From: Mucilaginibacter sp. PAMB04168
GTDB taxonomy: Bacteria > Bacteroidota > Bacteroidia > Sphingobacteriales > Sphingobacteriaceae
NCBI RefSeq assembly: GCF_039634365.2
Contig: NZ_CP155079.2
Span: forward strand, 4,464,001 to 4,528,000
DNA: 64,000 bases
Direction of reading: 5' to 3'
The notes under the pieces are model-generated. The model saw only the letters and a program-made list of their open reading frames with translations, was not told the DNA's origin and made no database searches. This document shows, piece after piece, positions 37,630 to 45,149 of this stretch (its first letter is position 1; each line of letters opens with the position of its first letter). Position numbers and translations under genes: made by a program.

Positions 37630-38622
37630 TTATTGTAAAGTATCTATCAAACCATAATGCATAACTGATTTTTTTGCCCCACCCGGGTAATCATCAAAGG
37701 CGGTATACTGCAGATACTTTTTGTCTAAATCAATACCCGGCATCACCTGGCCTATTACCTTCCTCAGCTGCATATTTTCCTTTTTCAAGGCAGCCGTATC
37801 TTTCAAGTTGAGTTTTGATACGTAATAAATCATCGGAAACATACCTTCATCCATAGGCTGGTTAAACACCCTAAATATTTTAGGCTGTGTAGGCAATTGT
37901 TTCACAATGAGCGGAAACTTGTAGGCAGCCTCCGCTTCAGTAATTACCTTACTATAAAATTCGTCAATCTCCGGCTCTTTGGCATAGCGCCATATAGTGC
38001 TGGGCAGCGCGCAACTGCGTGACAAGTTAAGCGTATTAACAACGTCCATAAGGTAGCCCTTGGCATATTTTTGTTTAGCAACTTCGTATAGCTCCGGAGC
38101 AGTTTTACCTTGTATAGCGTAAGGGTTTAATTCCAGCTCGGTTAGTTTCCAACCGTAATCCAGTTTGTTATAATAAGCTGTCAGCAACCATTTATCAGTT
38201 CCATTTTTTAATAGATAAAAGGCAAAGTACATCTCCTTAGTACCGGGCTGATAATTGAGCGAATAATTGTTAGCCCCGTGATGGTTAGCTTTAATAACGT
38301 TAGGGCGCTTATACTGATGCACTACGTAAAATTCATCGAGTAAGCTGTTTTGGCCCGATTGCATGCGTATGCTGCACAGCTCAACCGTGCGGTTAATATT
38401 TACATCCTGCAACATAGTGCGCGACATGATATCCTCAAACAGCTTGGCATTGTTGGCTTTTAAGCCGGCTAAAAGTGTTTGGTTCATGTTATGAAAATCA
38501 CCGGCGATGCCCGACGGAATTTCCTCATTTTTCCAGGTACCTGGACCATTTTTACAGGCGTTTAACGCAACAAGCACCGCCATTAACCAGCCAATAAAGC
38601 AACGGCTTCTTGAAAATATCAT
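37630..38622 (-). CDS. Unknown lipoprotein (330 residues)
   Basis: I do not recognise the family. The N terminus is a lipoprotein signal (RCFIGWLMAVLVALNAC, Cys about residue 23), so the protein should be anchored in the envelope. The mature part is mixed alpha/beta with several aromatic-rich strands (EMYFAFYLLKNGTDKWLLTAYYNKLDYGWKL region near residues 130-160), which resembles small nuclear-transport-factor-2-like or immunity-type folds only loosely. It ends 84 bases before scpA on the same strand. Function is unknown. Confidence 0.65.
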   Translation of the reverse strand: MIFSRSRCFIGWLMAVLVALNACKNGPGTWKNEEIPSGIAGDFHNMNQTLLAGLKANNAKLFEDIMSRTMLQDVNINRTVELCSIRMQSGQNSLLDEFYVVHQYKRPNVIKANHHGANNYSLNYQPGTKEMYFAFYLLKNGTDKWLLTAYYNKLDYGWKLTELELNPYAIQGKTAPELYEVAKQKYAKGYLMDVVNTLNLSRSCALPSTIWRYAKEPEIDEFYSKVITEAEAAYKFPLIVKQLPTQPKIFRVFNQPMDEGMFPMIYYVSKLNLKDTAALKKENMQLRKVIGQVMPGIDLDKKYLQYTAFDDYPGGAKKSVMHYGLIDTLQ

Positions 38623-38762
38623 AGCAATTAATCAGGTTGATAATCTATTTTCAAATATGGCAATTATAGCTGGTTATGGACATAGACTTCAATACGTTAC
38701 AATCATTTTTTATAATAACAGGAAAAAGGCCATAAAATAAATCCCGCATCCCACTTTCAAAT

Positions 38763-38786
38763 TAAAAGTACTTTTATATATATTTG
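38763..38786 (+). promoter_or_regulatory. Predicted promoter with internal palindrome, metallo-beta-lactamase gene
   Basis: TATATTTG (38779-38786) fits the -7 consensus. Directly before it, TAAAAGTACTTTTA (38763-38776) is a 14-bp perfect palindrome occupying the spacer between the -33 and -7 regions, a classical repressor position. The leader to the ATG would be about 57 bases. Confidence 0.5.
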
Positions 38787-38849
38787 CATACAGCAATTTC
38801 AGGTTGTGCTTAACATTAAAAACGTAGTCTCCTTAGCAATAATAGCGGC

Positions 38850-39758
38850 ATGAGCATTAAACGAAAAATATGGATTGGTATAAAAGTGATTATTACCGTA
38901 GGCGCAATATGGCTATATATTAGGTGGAAAGACGCCAGCAACTACGGCGGCCAGCGATATAAGGAGCCTTTCCGCATAGCCGGCAACCTTTATTACGTAG
39001 GTACACGCGATGTAACTTCATACCTGTTGGCCGGACCAAAAGGCCACGTCCTGATTGATGGTGGCTACCCGGGAACTGCGCCTATGATTATAAAGAGCAT
39101 TACCCAACTCGGCTTTAAAATTACGGATGTAAAAATACTGCTCAACTCACATGCTCACGTTGACCATGCAGGTGGCTTGGCCCAACTGCAAAAAGCATCG
39201 GGGGCACAATTGTGGGTGAGCGAGAATGATGCCGATATTATTGAGTCGGGCGGCGCAAGTTACAGAAACCCGGGCCCGTTAAACTTACTGATGCATCTGG
39301 GTATTATAGGCTATCCTGCTGCCCGGGTTAACCACCGGTTTAAGGACGGAGCCCAAATACGCCTGGGACCAATTGAACTTACCGCACACGTTACCGGCGG
39401 CCACACGCCTGGTGCCACTACCTGGGCAATCCCGGTTCAGGAAGGTAACCGCAAATTGCTTGCGGTTGATATGTGCGATTTACAATTGCCTATGCCCCAG
39501 TCAATTTTTAATTGGAATTATGATACACAAATTCAGAAAGAATTTGAACGTGGTTTTAAAACACTGCGCAGCTTGCCCACCGACATTTACCTTGCCAACC
39601 ACGCCCGAACCTACAGCCAGAAGCGTAAGCTGGCCGAACGCAGCATTGCAAAAGACCCTATAGCACCGTTTATAGACAGGCAGGGTTATTTGGACGATAT
39701 TAATAAGGCTGAAAAGAAGTTCATACAAACCATAAAAGAACAGAAGCAATCTGATTAA
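38850..39758 (+). CDS. Subclass B3 metallo-beta-lactamase, membrane-anchored
   Basis: Zinc hydrolase of the B3 type; studied members open penicillins, cephalosporins and often carbapenems. The 302 residues carry the ligand set: HAHVDH at His101/His103/Asp105/His106, His185 in TGGHTPGATTW and His251 in LANHART. The B3 pattern is also seen in the block ASGAQLWVSENDADIIESGG and the C-terminal PFIDRQGYLDDI helix. The N terminus (about residues 7-24) is a hydrophobic anchor with no obvious cleavage site, so it may remain in the membrane rather than be secreted. Substrate range cannot be read from sequence. No mobility gene lies nearby; it looks chromosomal. Confidence 0.87.
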   Translation: MSIKRKIWIGIKVIITVGAIWLYIRWKDASNYGGQRYKEPFRIAGNLYYVGTRDVTSYLLAGPKGHVLIDGGYPGTAPMIIKSITQLGFKITDVKILLNSHAHVDHAGGLAQLQKASGAQLWVSENDADIIESGGASYRNPGPLNLLMHLGIIGYPAARVNHRFKDGAQIRLGPIELTAHVTGGHTPGATTWAIPVQEGNRKLLAVDMCDLQLPMPQSIFNWNYDTQIQKEFERGFKTLRSLPTDIYLANHARTYSQKRKLAERSIAKDPIAPFIDRQGYLDDINKAEKKFIQTIKEQKQSD

Positions 39759-39914
39759 CGGTTAAAACATACGTACAACTAAGCTTACAACCATAAGCTA
39801 TTTTACTGGCTAATTAAATTCATTGCCCATAAAAACAAATAGCTTTAACAAATTGTCAATTCAAATACCAACAAAAATAGCTTACTTTGTAAGTTAATTA
39901 TCTGTATTCAATTC

Positions 39915-41843
39915 ATGCAAGTACCGGCCGGCGATTTACTCCAAAAAATAAATTCACCATCTGATTTAAAGCAGTTTAGTGAGGATGACTTAGAGCAGAT
40001 CTCGCAACAGCTACGCCAATATATCATTGATGTGGTGTCGGTAAATGGCGGCCATTTTGGCGCCAGCCTGGGTGTGGTTGAACTAACTGTAGCCCTGCAT
40101 TATGTACTGAATACCCCTTATGACCAACTGGTTTGGGATGTAGGCCACCAGGCCTACGGGCACAAGATACTGACCGGCCGTCGTGATAATTTTCATACCA
40201 ACCGTATTTACGGAGGTTTGAGCGGGTTTCCTAAACGTTCAGAAAGTGAATATGACACGTTTGGCGTAGGCCACTCTTCCACTTCTATATCGGCTGCATT
40301 GGGCATGGCCGTTGCTTCGCATTATAAAGGTGAGAAAGACCGCCAGCACGTAGCCGTAATTGGCGATGGCGCCATGACTGCCGGCATGGCCTTCGAGGCA
40401 TTAAATCATGCCGGTATTGCCAACAGTAACCTGCTCGTTATACTGAATGACAATAACATGTCTATTGACCCTAACGTGGGTGCTTTAAAAGAATACCTGG
40501 CCGATATTACCACCTCAAAGCCGTATAACAGCTTTAGGGCCGATATTGGCTATGTGCTTTCCAAGCTTTCGGCCATTGGGCCCGACGCTTTGAAGTATGC
40601 TAAAAAGATAGAAAAAAGCATTAAGGGAACTTTACTTAAACAAAGCAATTTATTTGAGGCCTTAAAATTCAGATACTTTGGTCCCATTGACGGCCATGAT
40701 GTAAAACATCTGACCAAAGTGCTGCGTGATTTGCGTGATATACCTGGCCCCAAATTATTGCATTGCGTTACCGTTAAAGGTAAAGGTTATGCTTTGGCCG
40801 AAAAGGACCAAACCAAGTGGCACGCCCCCGGCTTATTTGATAAAATTACCGGCGAGATTAAAAAGACTTACTATGAAAAGCCCCAGCCACCTAAATTTCA
40901 GGATGTGTTTGGGCACACGATGATTGAGTTAGCGGAGCAAAACGCTAAAATTATGGGTATTACCCCGGCTATGCCATCGGGCTGTTCTTTAAACCTGATG
41001 ATGAAGGCCATGCCCGACCGTGCTTTTGACGTAGGTATTGCCGAACAGCATGCCGTTACTTTTTCGGCCGGATTAGCGTCCCAGGGCTTAGTACCGTTCT
41101 GTAACATTTACTCCAGCTTTATGCAGCGGGCTTTTGACCAGGTGGTACATGATGTAGCTATACAAAAGCTGAACGTGGTGTTATGCCTTGACCGTGCCGG
41201 CCTGGCCGGTGCCGACGGACCAACACACCACGGCGCTTATGATTTGGCTTACATGCGCTGTATTCCTAACCTGGTGGTATCATCGCCCATGAATGAGGAA
41301 GAGCTACGCAACCTGATGTTTACTGCACAATTGGAAAACGCGGGTCCGTTTGTAATACGTTATCCGCGTGGCAATGGGGTAATGGTAGATTGGCAACGCC
41401 CTATGAAAGCAATCCCTGTTGGCAAAGGCCGCAAGATTTGCGATGGCGAAGAACTAGCTATCCTGTCTATTGGCGCCATTGGAAACGAGGTAGTTAAAGC
41501 GACAGGCGAATTAAATAATGACGGCATCTATCCAGCCCATTATGATTTGCGTTTTGTAAAACCGCTTGATGAAGCTATGCTACATGAAGTGTTTACCAAA
41601 TACAGCAAAGTAATTACGGTAGAAGACGGCTGCCTGGAAGGCGGTGCCGGAAGCGCCGTACTAGAATTCATGGCCGACCATAAATACCAGGCCGAAGTAG
41701 TACGCTTAGGTATACCAGATGCAGTGATTGAACATGGTGAGCAACCCGAACTTTGGGCCGAATGCGGTTACGATGCAGCAAGCATAGTACGCACGGTAAA
41801 AAGCATGGGTGTTAAGCAAAACCAACATATCATTGCTTCTTAG
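39915..41843 (+). CDS. dxs: 1-deoxy-D-xylulose-5-phosphate synthase
   Basis: First enzyme of the MEP isoprenoid pathway: it condenses pyruvate with glyceraldehyde 3-phosphate using thiamine diphosphate. The 642-residue length is normal. Seen are the N-terminal GGHFGASLGVVELTVALHYV, the ThDP/Mg motif GDGAMTAGMAFEALNHAG to NDNNMSI, the central DVGIAEQHAVTFSAGLA with the catalytic Glu, and a C-terminal transketolase domain. It starts 156 bases after the beta-lactamase gene. A near-match to the -7 box (TTACTTTG, one mismatch) precedes it. Confidence 0.97.
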   Translation: MQVPAGDLLQKINSPSDLKQFSEDDLEQISQQLRQYIIDVVSVNGGHFGASLGVVELTVALHYVLNTPYDQLVWDVGHQAYGHKILTGRRDNFHTNRIYGGLSGFPKRSESEYDTFGVGHSSTSISAALGMAVASHYKGEKDRQHVAVIGDGAMTAGMAFEALNHAGIANSNLLVILNDNNMSIDPNVGALKEYLADITTSKPYNSFRADIGYVLSKLSAIGPDALKYAKKIEKSIKGTLLKQSNLFEALKFRYFGPIDGHDVKHLTKVLRDLRDIPGPKLLHCVTVKGKGYALAEKDQTKWHAPGLFDKITGEIKKTYYEKPQPPKFQDVFGHTMIELAEQNAKIMGITPAMPSGCSLNLMMKAMPDRAFDVGIAEQHAVTFSAGLASQGLVPFCNIYSSFMQRAFDQVVHDVAIQKLNVVLCLDRAGLAGADGPTHHGAYDLAYMRCIPNLVVSSPMNEEELRNLMFTAQLENAGPFVIRYPRGNGVMVDWQRPMKAIPVGKGRKICDGEELAILSIGAIGNEVVKATGELNNDGIYPAHYDLRFVKPLDEAMLHEVFTKYSKVITVEDGCLEGGAGSAVLEFMADHKYQAEVVRLGIPDAVIEHGEQPELWAECGYDAASIVRTVKSMGVKQNQHIIAS

Positions 41844-41938
41844 GCGCAGCGTTGAGAGAGCCAAGAGTCGAGACAGAGAACCTTTAATTAGTAGTATTAA
41901 TAAATAGTTACAGCAAACTTAATAGCTATTACAGTAAC

Positions 41939-42220
41939 CTATGCGGTTACCCTTACCACTGTTTGCCCAAACCTGAGCAGGTCAGGGTCAAGATTCAGGC
42001 TAACCATGTGATCGGGATCCAGGTCTATTACCACACCGCGCTCGTGTGTGCCTCTGCCGCTAAACTCCACCTCAACGCCCAATTGCTGGAATGCAAGCCG
42101 GATGGCTTCGCGGAGGGTTATTCCGTCGGCAATCATTAGCTCCATATCTACCGTAAATATTTGTATTTGGCGGCCTTCTACAACGGCGGCAACAGCTGTG
42201 TCTATTTCTTGTTGAGTCAT
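41939..42220 (-). CDS. Small acidic protein of unknown function
   Basis: I do not recognise this 93-residue protein. It begins MTQQEIDTAVAAVVEGRQ, has no signal or membrane segment, and is acidic with Val/Leu/Asp-rich strands (RGVVIDLDPDHMVSLNLDPDLLRFG). A helix-loop-strand plan is likely. Codon use looks like that of its neighbours, and the 98-base gaps on both sides hold no other gene, which supports it being real. The next gene upstream (PNPOx-like) is on the same strand. Function unknown. Confidence 0.55.
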   Translation of the reverse strand: MTQQEIDTAVAAVVEGRQIQIFTVDMELMIADGITLREAIRLAFQQLGVEVEFSGRGTHERGVVIDLDPDHMVSLNLDPDLLRFGQTVVRVTA

Positions 42221-42317
42221 GTTTATGGGTGCAATTGTACCTATTATTTAGAAAAAGCACAATGGGGATGATGAGTCTTTTGCCTTAAACGTTATAGCAG
42301 TAATAACAAGTCAGGTA

Positions 42318-42905
42318 TCAAGGTATTAACCATGTACCATCCCACCCGGCACCTTGCCAGGTGAATCTGGCCCGGCGGTTGCCATCGCGACTCAGTTGCA
42401 GATATTCCAAATAATTCACATTTATTTTAACCACAGCAAAGTTTTCATATCCGCCGGCGTCGGCATCATCAAGCTTTCGATTCGATAGATGTAATAATCC
42501 ATCCGTTGCCTCCTCAACAGATGTTGTGGGCGCTGGCTGAGCCAGGTAAGCCCTCCGGCTTCTGTAACCGTCCTTTTGCCAGTAAAATGCAGCAGTATCA
42601 TTCTGAAAATGTATTTCGGCCTCCCCTTTCAAAATCAATTGCATCTTTTGCTCATCGTTATAGCTAATTACGGTGAGTTTATTATTTTGCTTTATGCCCC
42701 CTACTTTCGGCGAGCGTACGTCGGTATAAAAAATGAGCGAGCGGTTACCTGCCGAGCCTTCTCTTAAAACTACCGTATAAGCATCAATATAATCGGCTGC
42801 ATAACTACATACCTGGATGTACTTAAAACCTCCATTATCACCGTCTCTTTGGCCTGTTAGCTTCTTCCAGCTGGCATTAATTATATCTTCCAGATCCTCA
42901 TTCAT
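42318..42905 (-). CDS. Pyridoxamine 5'-phosphate oxidase-family flavoprotein
   Basis: A 195-residue protein with the split-barrel FMN-binding fold: IQVCSYAADYIDAYTVVLREGS, LIFYTDVRSPKVGGIKQNNKLTVISYND and the C-terminal RRARFTWQGAGWDGTWLIP, close to the substrate-end motif of PdxH. It is shorter and more divergent than true PdxH and resembles the Alr4036-type branch, so PNP/PMP oxidase activity is not assured. An unusual A10-TA-T9 tract lies just ahead of the ATG. Confidence 0.8.
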   Translation of the reverse strand: MNEDLEDIINASWKKLTGQRDGDNGGFKYIQVCSYAADYIDAYTVVLREGSAGNRSLIFYTDVRSPKVGGIKQNNKLTVISYNDEQKMQLILKGEAEIHFQNDTAAFYWQKDGYRSRRAYLAQPAPTTSVEEATDGLLHLSNRKLDDADAGGYENFAVVKINVNYLEYLQLSRDGNRRARFTWQGAGWDGTWLIP

Positions 42906-42913
42906 GTAGCTAT

Positions 42914-42934
42914 AAAAAAAAAATATTTTTTTTT
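42914..42934. repeat. A10-TA-T9 tract in the PNPOx-like gene leader
   Basis: Ten A, then TA, then nine T, forming a 20-bp self-complementary tract. It begins 8 bases upstream of the PNPOx-like ATG. Such tracts bend DNA and are prone to length change by slippage. Confidence 0.6.
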
Positions 42935-43013
42935 GTGTAACACTTTGTAATACAGTGCGTCTTATCGGTACTTTTAAAAGTATTTGTTGTTCTTTATAAG
43001 GTCAGTTAATGAT

Positions 43014-43045
43014 AAAAGGTCTGTTACAAATACACCAGGCCTTTT
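43014..43045 (-). terminator. Intrinsic terminator overlapping the NAD(P)HX repair gene stop
   Basis: AAAAGGTCTG (43014-43023) pairs with CAGGCCTTTT (43036-43045) with one G-U pair and a 12-base loop. On the minus strand the stem begins at the stop codon (43044-43046), and its final TTTT runs on into TATC. Short T tract, so moderate confidence. Confidence 0.5.
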
Positions 43046-44552
43046 ATTTTTGTAGCATTTTAGCTACTGTAGCCGGTATACGTGCAGCAACCTGCCCCGG
43101 TAATACAACCTGTAAACGGTTAGGCAACGCCAACTCATCCCCCGCCTTGCCATGCAAATACACCCCCATTATACAAGCCTGTTCGGGCGTAAATTTCTGC
43201 GCCAGTAAAGCCGTGATAATACCCGTTAACACATCACCCATGCCGCCTACTGCCATGGCCGCATTGCTGGTGGAGTTAAAATACAGGTTACCATCTGGTG
43301 TTCCGGTTATGGTATAACTATTTTTTAGCACGATGCACAGTTTCAATTCCTGCGCTTTCAGCCTCAGCGTCTGCAGGCGTTGCCACCAACTGGCATGTTC
43401 GCCAAACAAGCGGTCAAACTCTTTCATGTGTGGGGTAATGATGCTACCGGCCGGCAGCTCACAAAGTAATTTAGAATGCGCGGCAAGCAAGTTCAATCCG
43501 TCGGCATCAACTACAACGGGCTTATCATATTCATTCAAAACATGCTGTAGCAGGCTGAGTGCATCCTCATCTTTACCTAACCCCGGGCCAATGGCCACAG
43601 CGCTGTACCTATCCAGTTCCAGATCGGGCAATTCATACTCCTGCCGCACAATGGCCATAACCTCGGCCTGGTAACTGTTAAGTGCGGTTAGTCCGCTTTG
43701 GGGTATACATGCGGTGGTTAAACCGGCGCCAGCATAAACACAAGCCGACGAGCACAGCAAAGCCGCACCCATTGTTTTGGCCTGCCCTGCAATAATAAGC
43801 GCATGCCCAAAGGTACCCTTATGACTAAACCGCTGCCGAGGTTTAAGCCATGCTTTAATATCCTTCTCTTCTACCAGCTGATAGGGCGATTGCAATGATT
43901 GAATGTAGGTCTCGTTCAATCCTATATTTACCGCTTCCCAACAATTTATGTAAGGCCCCGATTCGGGCAGCAAAAAATTTATTTTAGGCTGCTGAAAAGT
44001 GATGACCAGATCGGCTTTCAGCACAGTAGCATCAGGCATAACTTCACCGTAGGTAAAAAACCCGGTGGGCACATCAATAGCTACTACCGGCTTTTCAAGA
44101 CTGTTGAGGTAGGTGACCAGTCTTTCGTAATCGCCGCTTAACGGTTTATTAAGGCCACTGCCTAACAGGGCATCTATTAAAATATCGCTGGTTTCACTAA
44201 GTTCCTGATAACCGGCTGTTAACTCAGTTATAGTTACCGGCATCAATTGTAATCGTTGCAAGTTGGTACTAAAATCATCAGATGCGCGGTCAGAAAAGCG
44301 AGCAATTTTTACATTGAGAAGGGTGTAGCCATGCTCATGCAGCAGCCGGGTAATAGCCATGCCATCACCTCCATTATTACCGGTACCGCAGTATACGGTT
44401 ATAGACTTCCGCTTATCGGAAAAGTGGTTGATAAACCAGCTTACAAAAGCTTTAGAAGCACGTTCCATCAAGTCAACAGAATTGATGGGCTCATGCGCAA
44501 TGGTATAAGCATCCGCTTCGCGAATTTGAGGAGCTGTTAATAAGGGTAACAT
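43044..44552 (-). CDS. nnrD: Bifunctional NAD(P)HX epimerase/dehydratase
   Basis: Repairs hydrated NADH and NADPH, damage products of glyceraldehyde-phosphate dehydrogenase or heat. The 502 residues join two domains. The N-terminal YjeF epimerase (about 1-215) carries VYCGTGNNGGDGMAITRLL and DALLGSGLNKPL. The C-terminal ADP/ATP-dependent dehydratase of the ribokinase-like fold (about 220-502) carries HKGTFGHALIIAGQAKTMGA, VAIGPGLG, VVDADGLNLLA and the late GGMGDVLTGIITALLAQ. A TATTTTTG box at 44630-44637 would give a leader of about 70 bases. Confidence 0.95.
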   Translation of the reverse strand: MLPLLTAPQIREADAYTIAHEPINSVDLMERASKAFVSWFINHFSDKRKSITVYCGTGNNGGDGMAITRLLHEHGYTLLNVKIARFSDRASDDFSTNLQRLQLMPVTITELTAGYQELSETSDILIDALLGSGLNKPLSGDYERLVTYLNSLEKPVVAIDVPTGFFTYGEVMPDATVLKADLVITFQQPKINFLLPESGPYINCWEAVNIGLNETYIQSLQSPYQLVEEKDIKAWLKPRQRFSHKGTFGHALIIAGQAKTMGAALLCSSACVYAGAGLTTACIPQSGLTALNSYQAEVMAIVRQEYELPDLELDRYSAVAIGPGLGKDEDALSLLQHVLNEYDKPVVVDADGLNLLAAHSKLLCELPAGSIITPHMKEFDRLFGEHASWWQRLQTLRLKAQELKLCIVLKNSYTITGTPDGNLYFNSTSNAAMAVGGMGDVLTGIITALLAQKFTPEQACIMGVYLHGKAGDELALPNRLQVVLPGQVAARIPATVAKMLQK

Positions 44553-44629
44553 AAGGTAAAAAGCAGATAAATAGACCCTTTGTTTTAAGAAATAAAATCC
44601 AAAACAATTCTAATTAAGCCAAACTGATA

Positions 44630-44637
44630 CAAAAATA
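44630..44637 (-). promoter_or_regulatory. Predicted -7 box for the NAD(P)HX repair gene
   Basis: TATTTTTG on the minus strand fits the consensus. A TTG lies 23 bases upstream, longer than usual. Confidence 0.4.
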
Positions 44638-44747
44638 TACTTTCTGTTTAAATAAATTACCAACACTTTGTTGATAATAACTTTCGGCAAAGTATAAACC
44701 TTACAGCTCGGAAGTAGTTGTTACTCAACATCTAATTTACAGAAATC

Positions 44748-45098
44748 ATGTCAGAAACTAAGTCAGAAGAACAACATTTAGAAAAAACCATTGAAGCGTT
44801 AGAGAACAGTATTGAAAAAGAATCAGCTACTGGCTCTTCAACCAGTATTAACAGCTGGATTAAAACACTTTCAGATCACAAAGGATACCAAACCATTGTA
44901 CATGATCTGGAAAAGTTAAAAGATGCCATTGCAGACAAGGATGGAAAAAAGGTTTATACTTTACTGGAAAAACTAGGTAATGAAACCGTTAAAGCGGCCG
45001 AAAAAGCGGATGGTAAAGAAAATACCGCTATCAAAAAACTGGGCAAAACCCTGCTCAAGGGATCTAAACTGGTAGAAAAATTAGTTGGCAAAGAGTAA
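44748..45098 (+). CDS. Small helical charged protein of unknown function
   Basis: A 116-residue, almost entirely helical, Lys/Glu-rich soluble protein (starts MSETKSEEQHLEKTIEALEN; ends LLKGSKLVEKLVGKE). A predicted coiled coil covers about residues 5-30 and a Ser/Thr linker follows. I recognise no family. It has a clear ATG and its own bidirectional terminator at 45114-45149, and faces uvrA; a divergent promoter region of about 195 bases separates it from the NAD(P)HX gene. Function unknown. Confidence 0.7.
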   Translation: MSETKSEEQHLEKTIEALENSIEKESATGSSTSINSWIKTLSDHKGYQTIVHDLEKLKDAIADKDGKKVYTLLEKLGNETVKAAEKADGKENTAIKKLGKTLLKGSKLVEKLVGKE

Positions 45099-45113
45099 GC
45101 CTACTATTTGTAC

Positions 45114-45149
45114 AACAAAGGCTGCCATAGCTGGCAGCCTTTGTTTTTT
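45114..45149. terminator. Bidirectional terminator between the small helical gene and uvrA
   Basis: A 10-bp perfect stem (AAAGGCTGCC 45117-45126 with 45133-45142, 6-base loop) is followed by GTTTTTT on the plus strand. On the minus strand it lies at the uvrA stop and is followed by a weaker TTGT. Confidence 0.8.

Noticed and set aside
39882..39889. TTACTTTG as a -7 box for dxs
   Set aside because: One mismatch in the most conserved TA position; not listed as a promoter.
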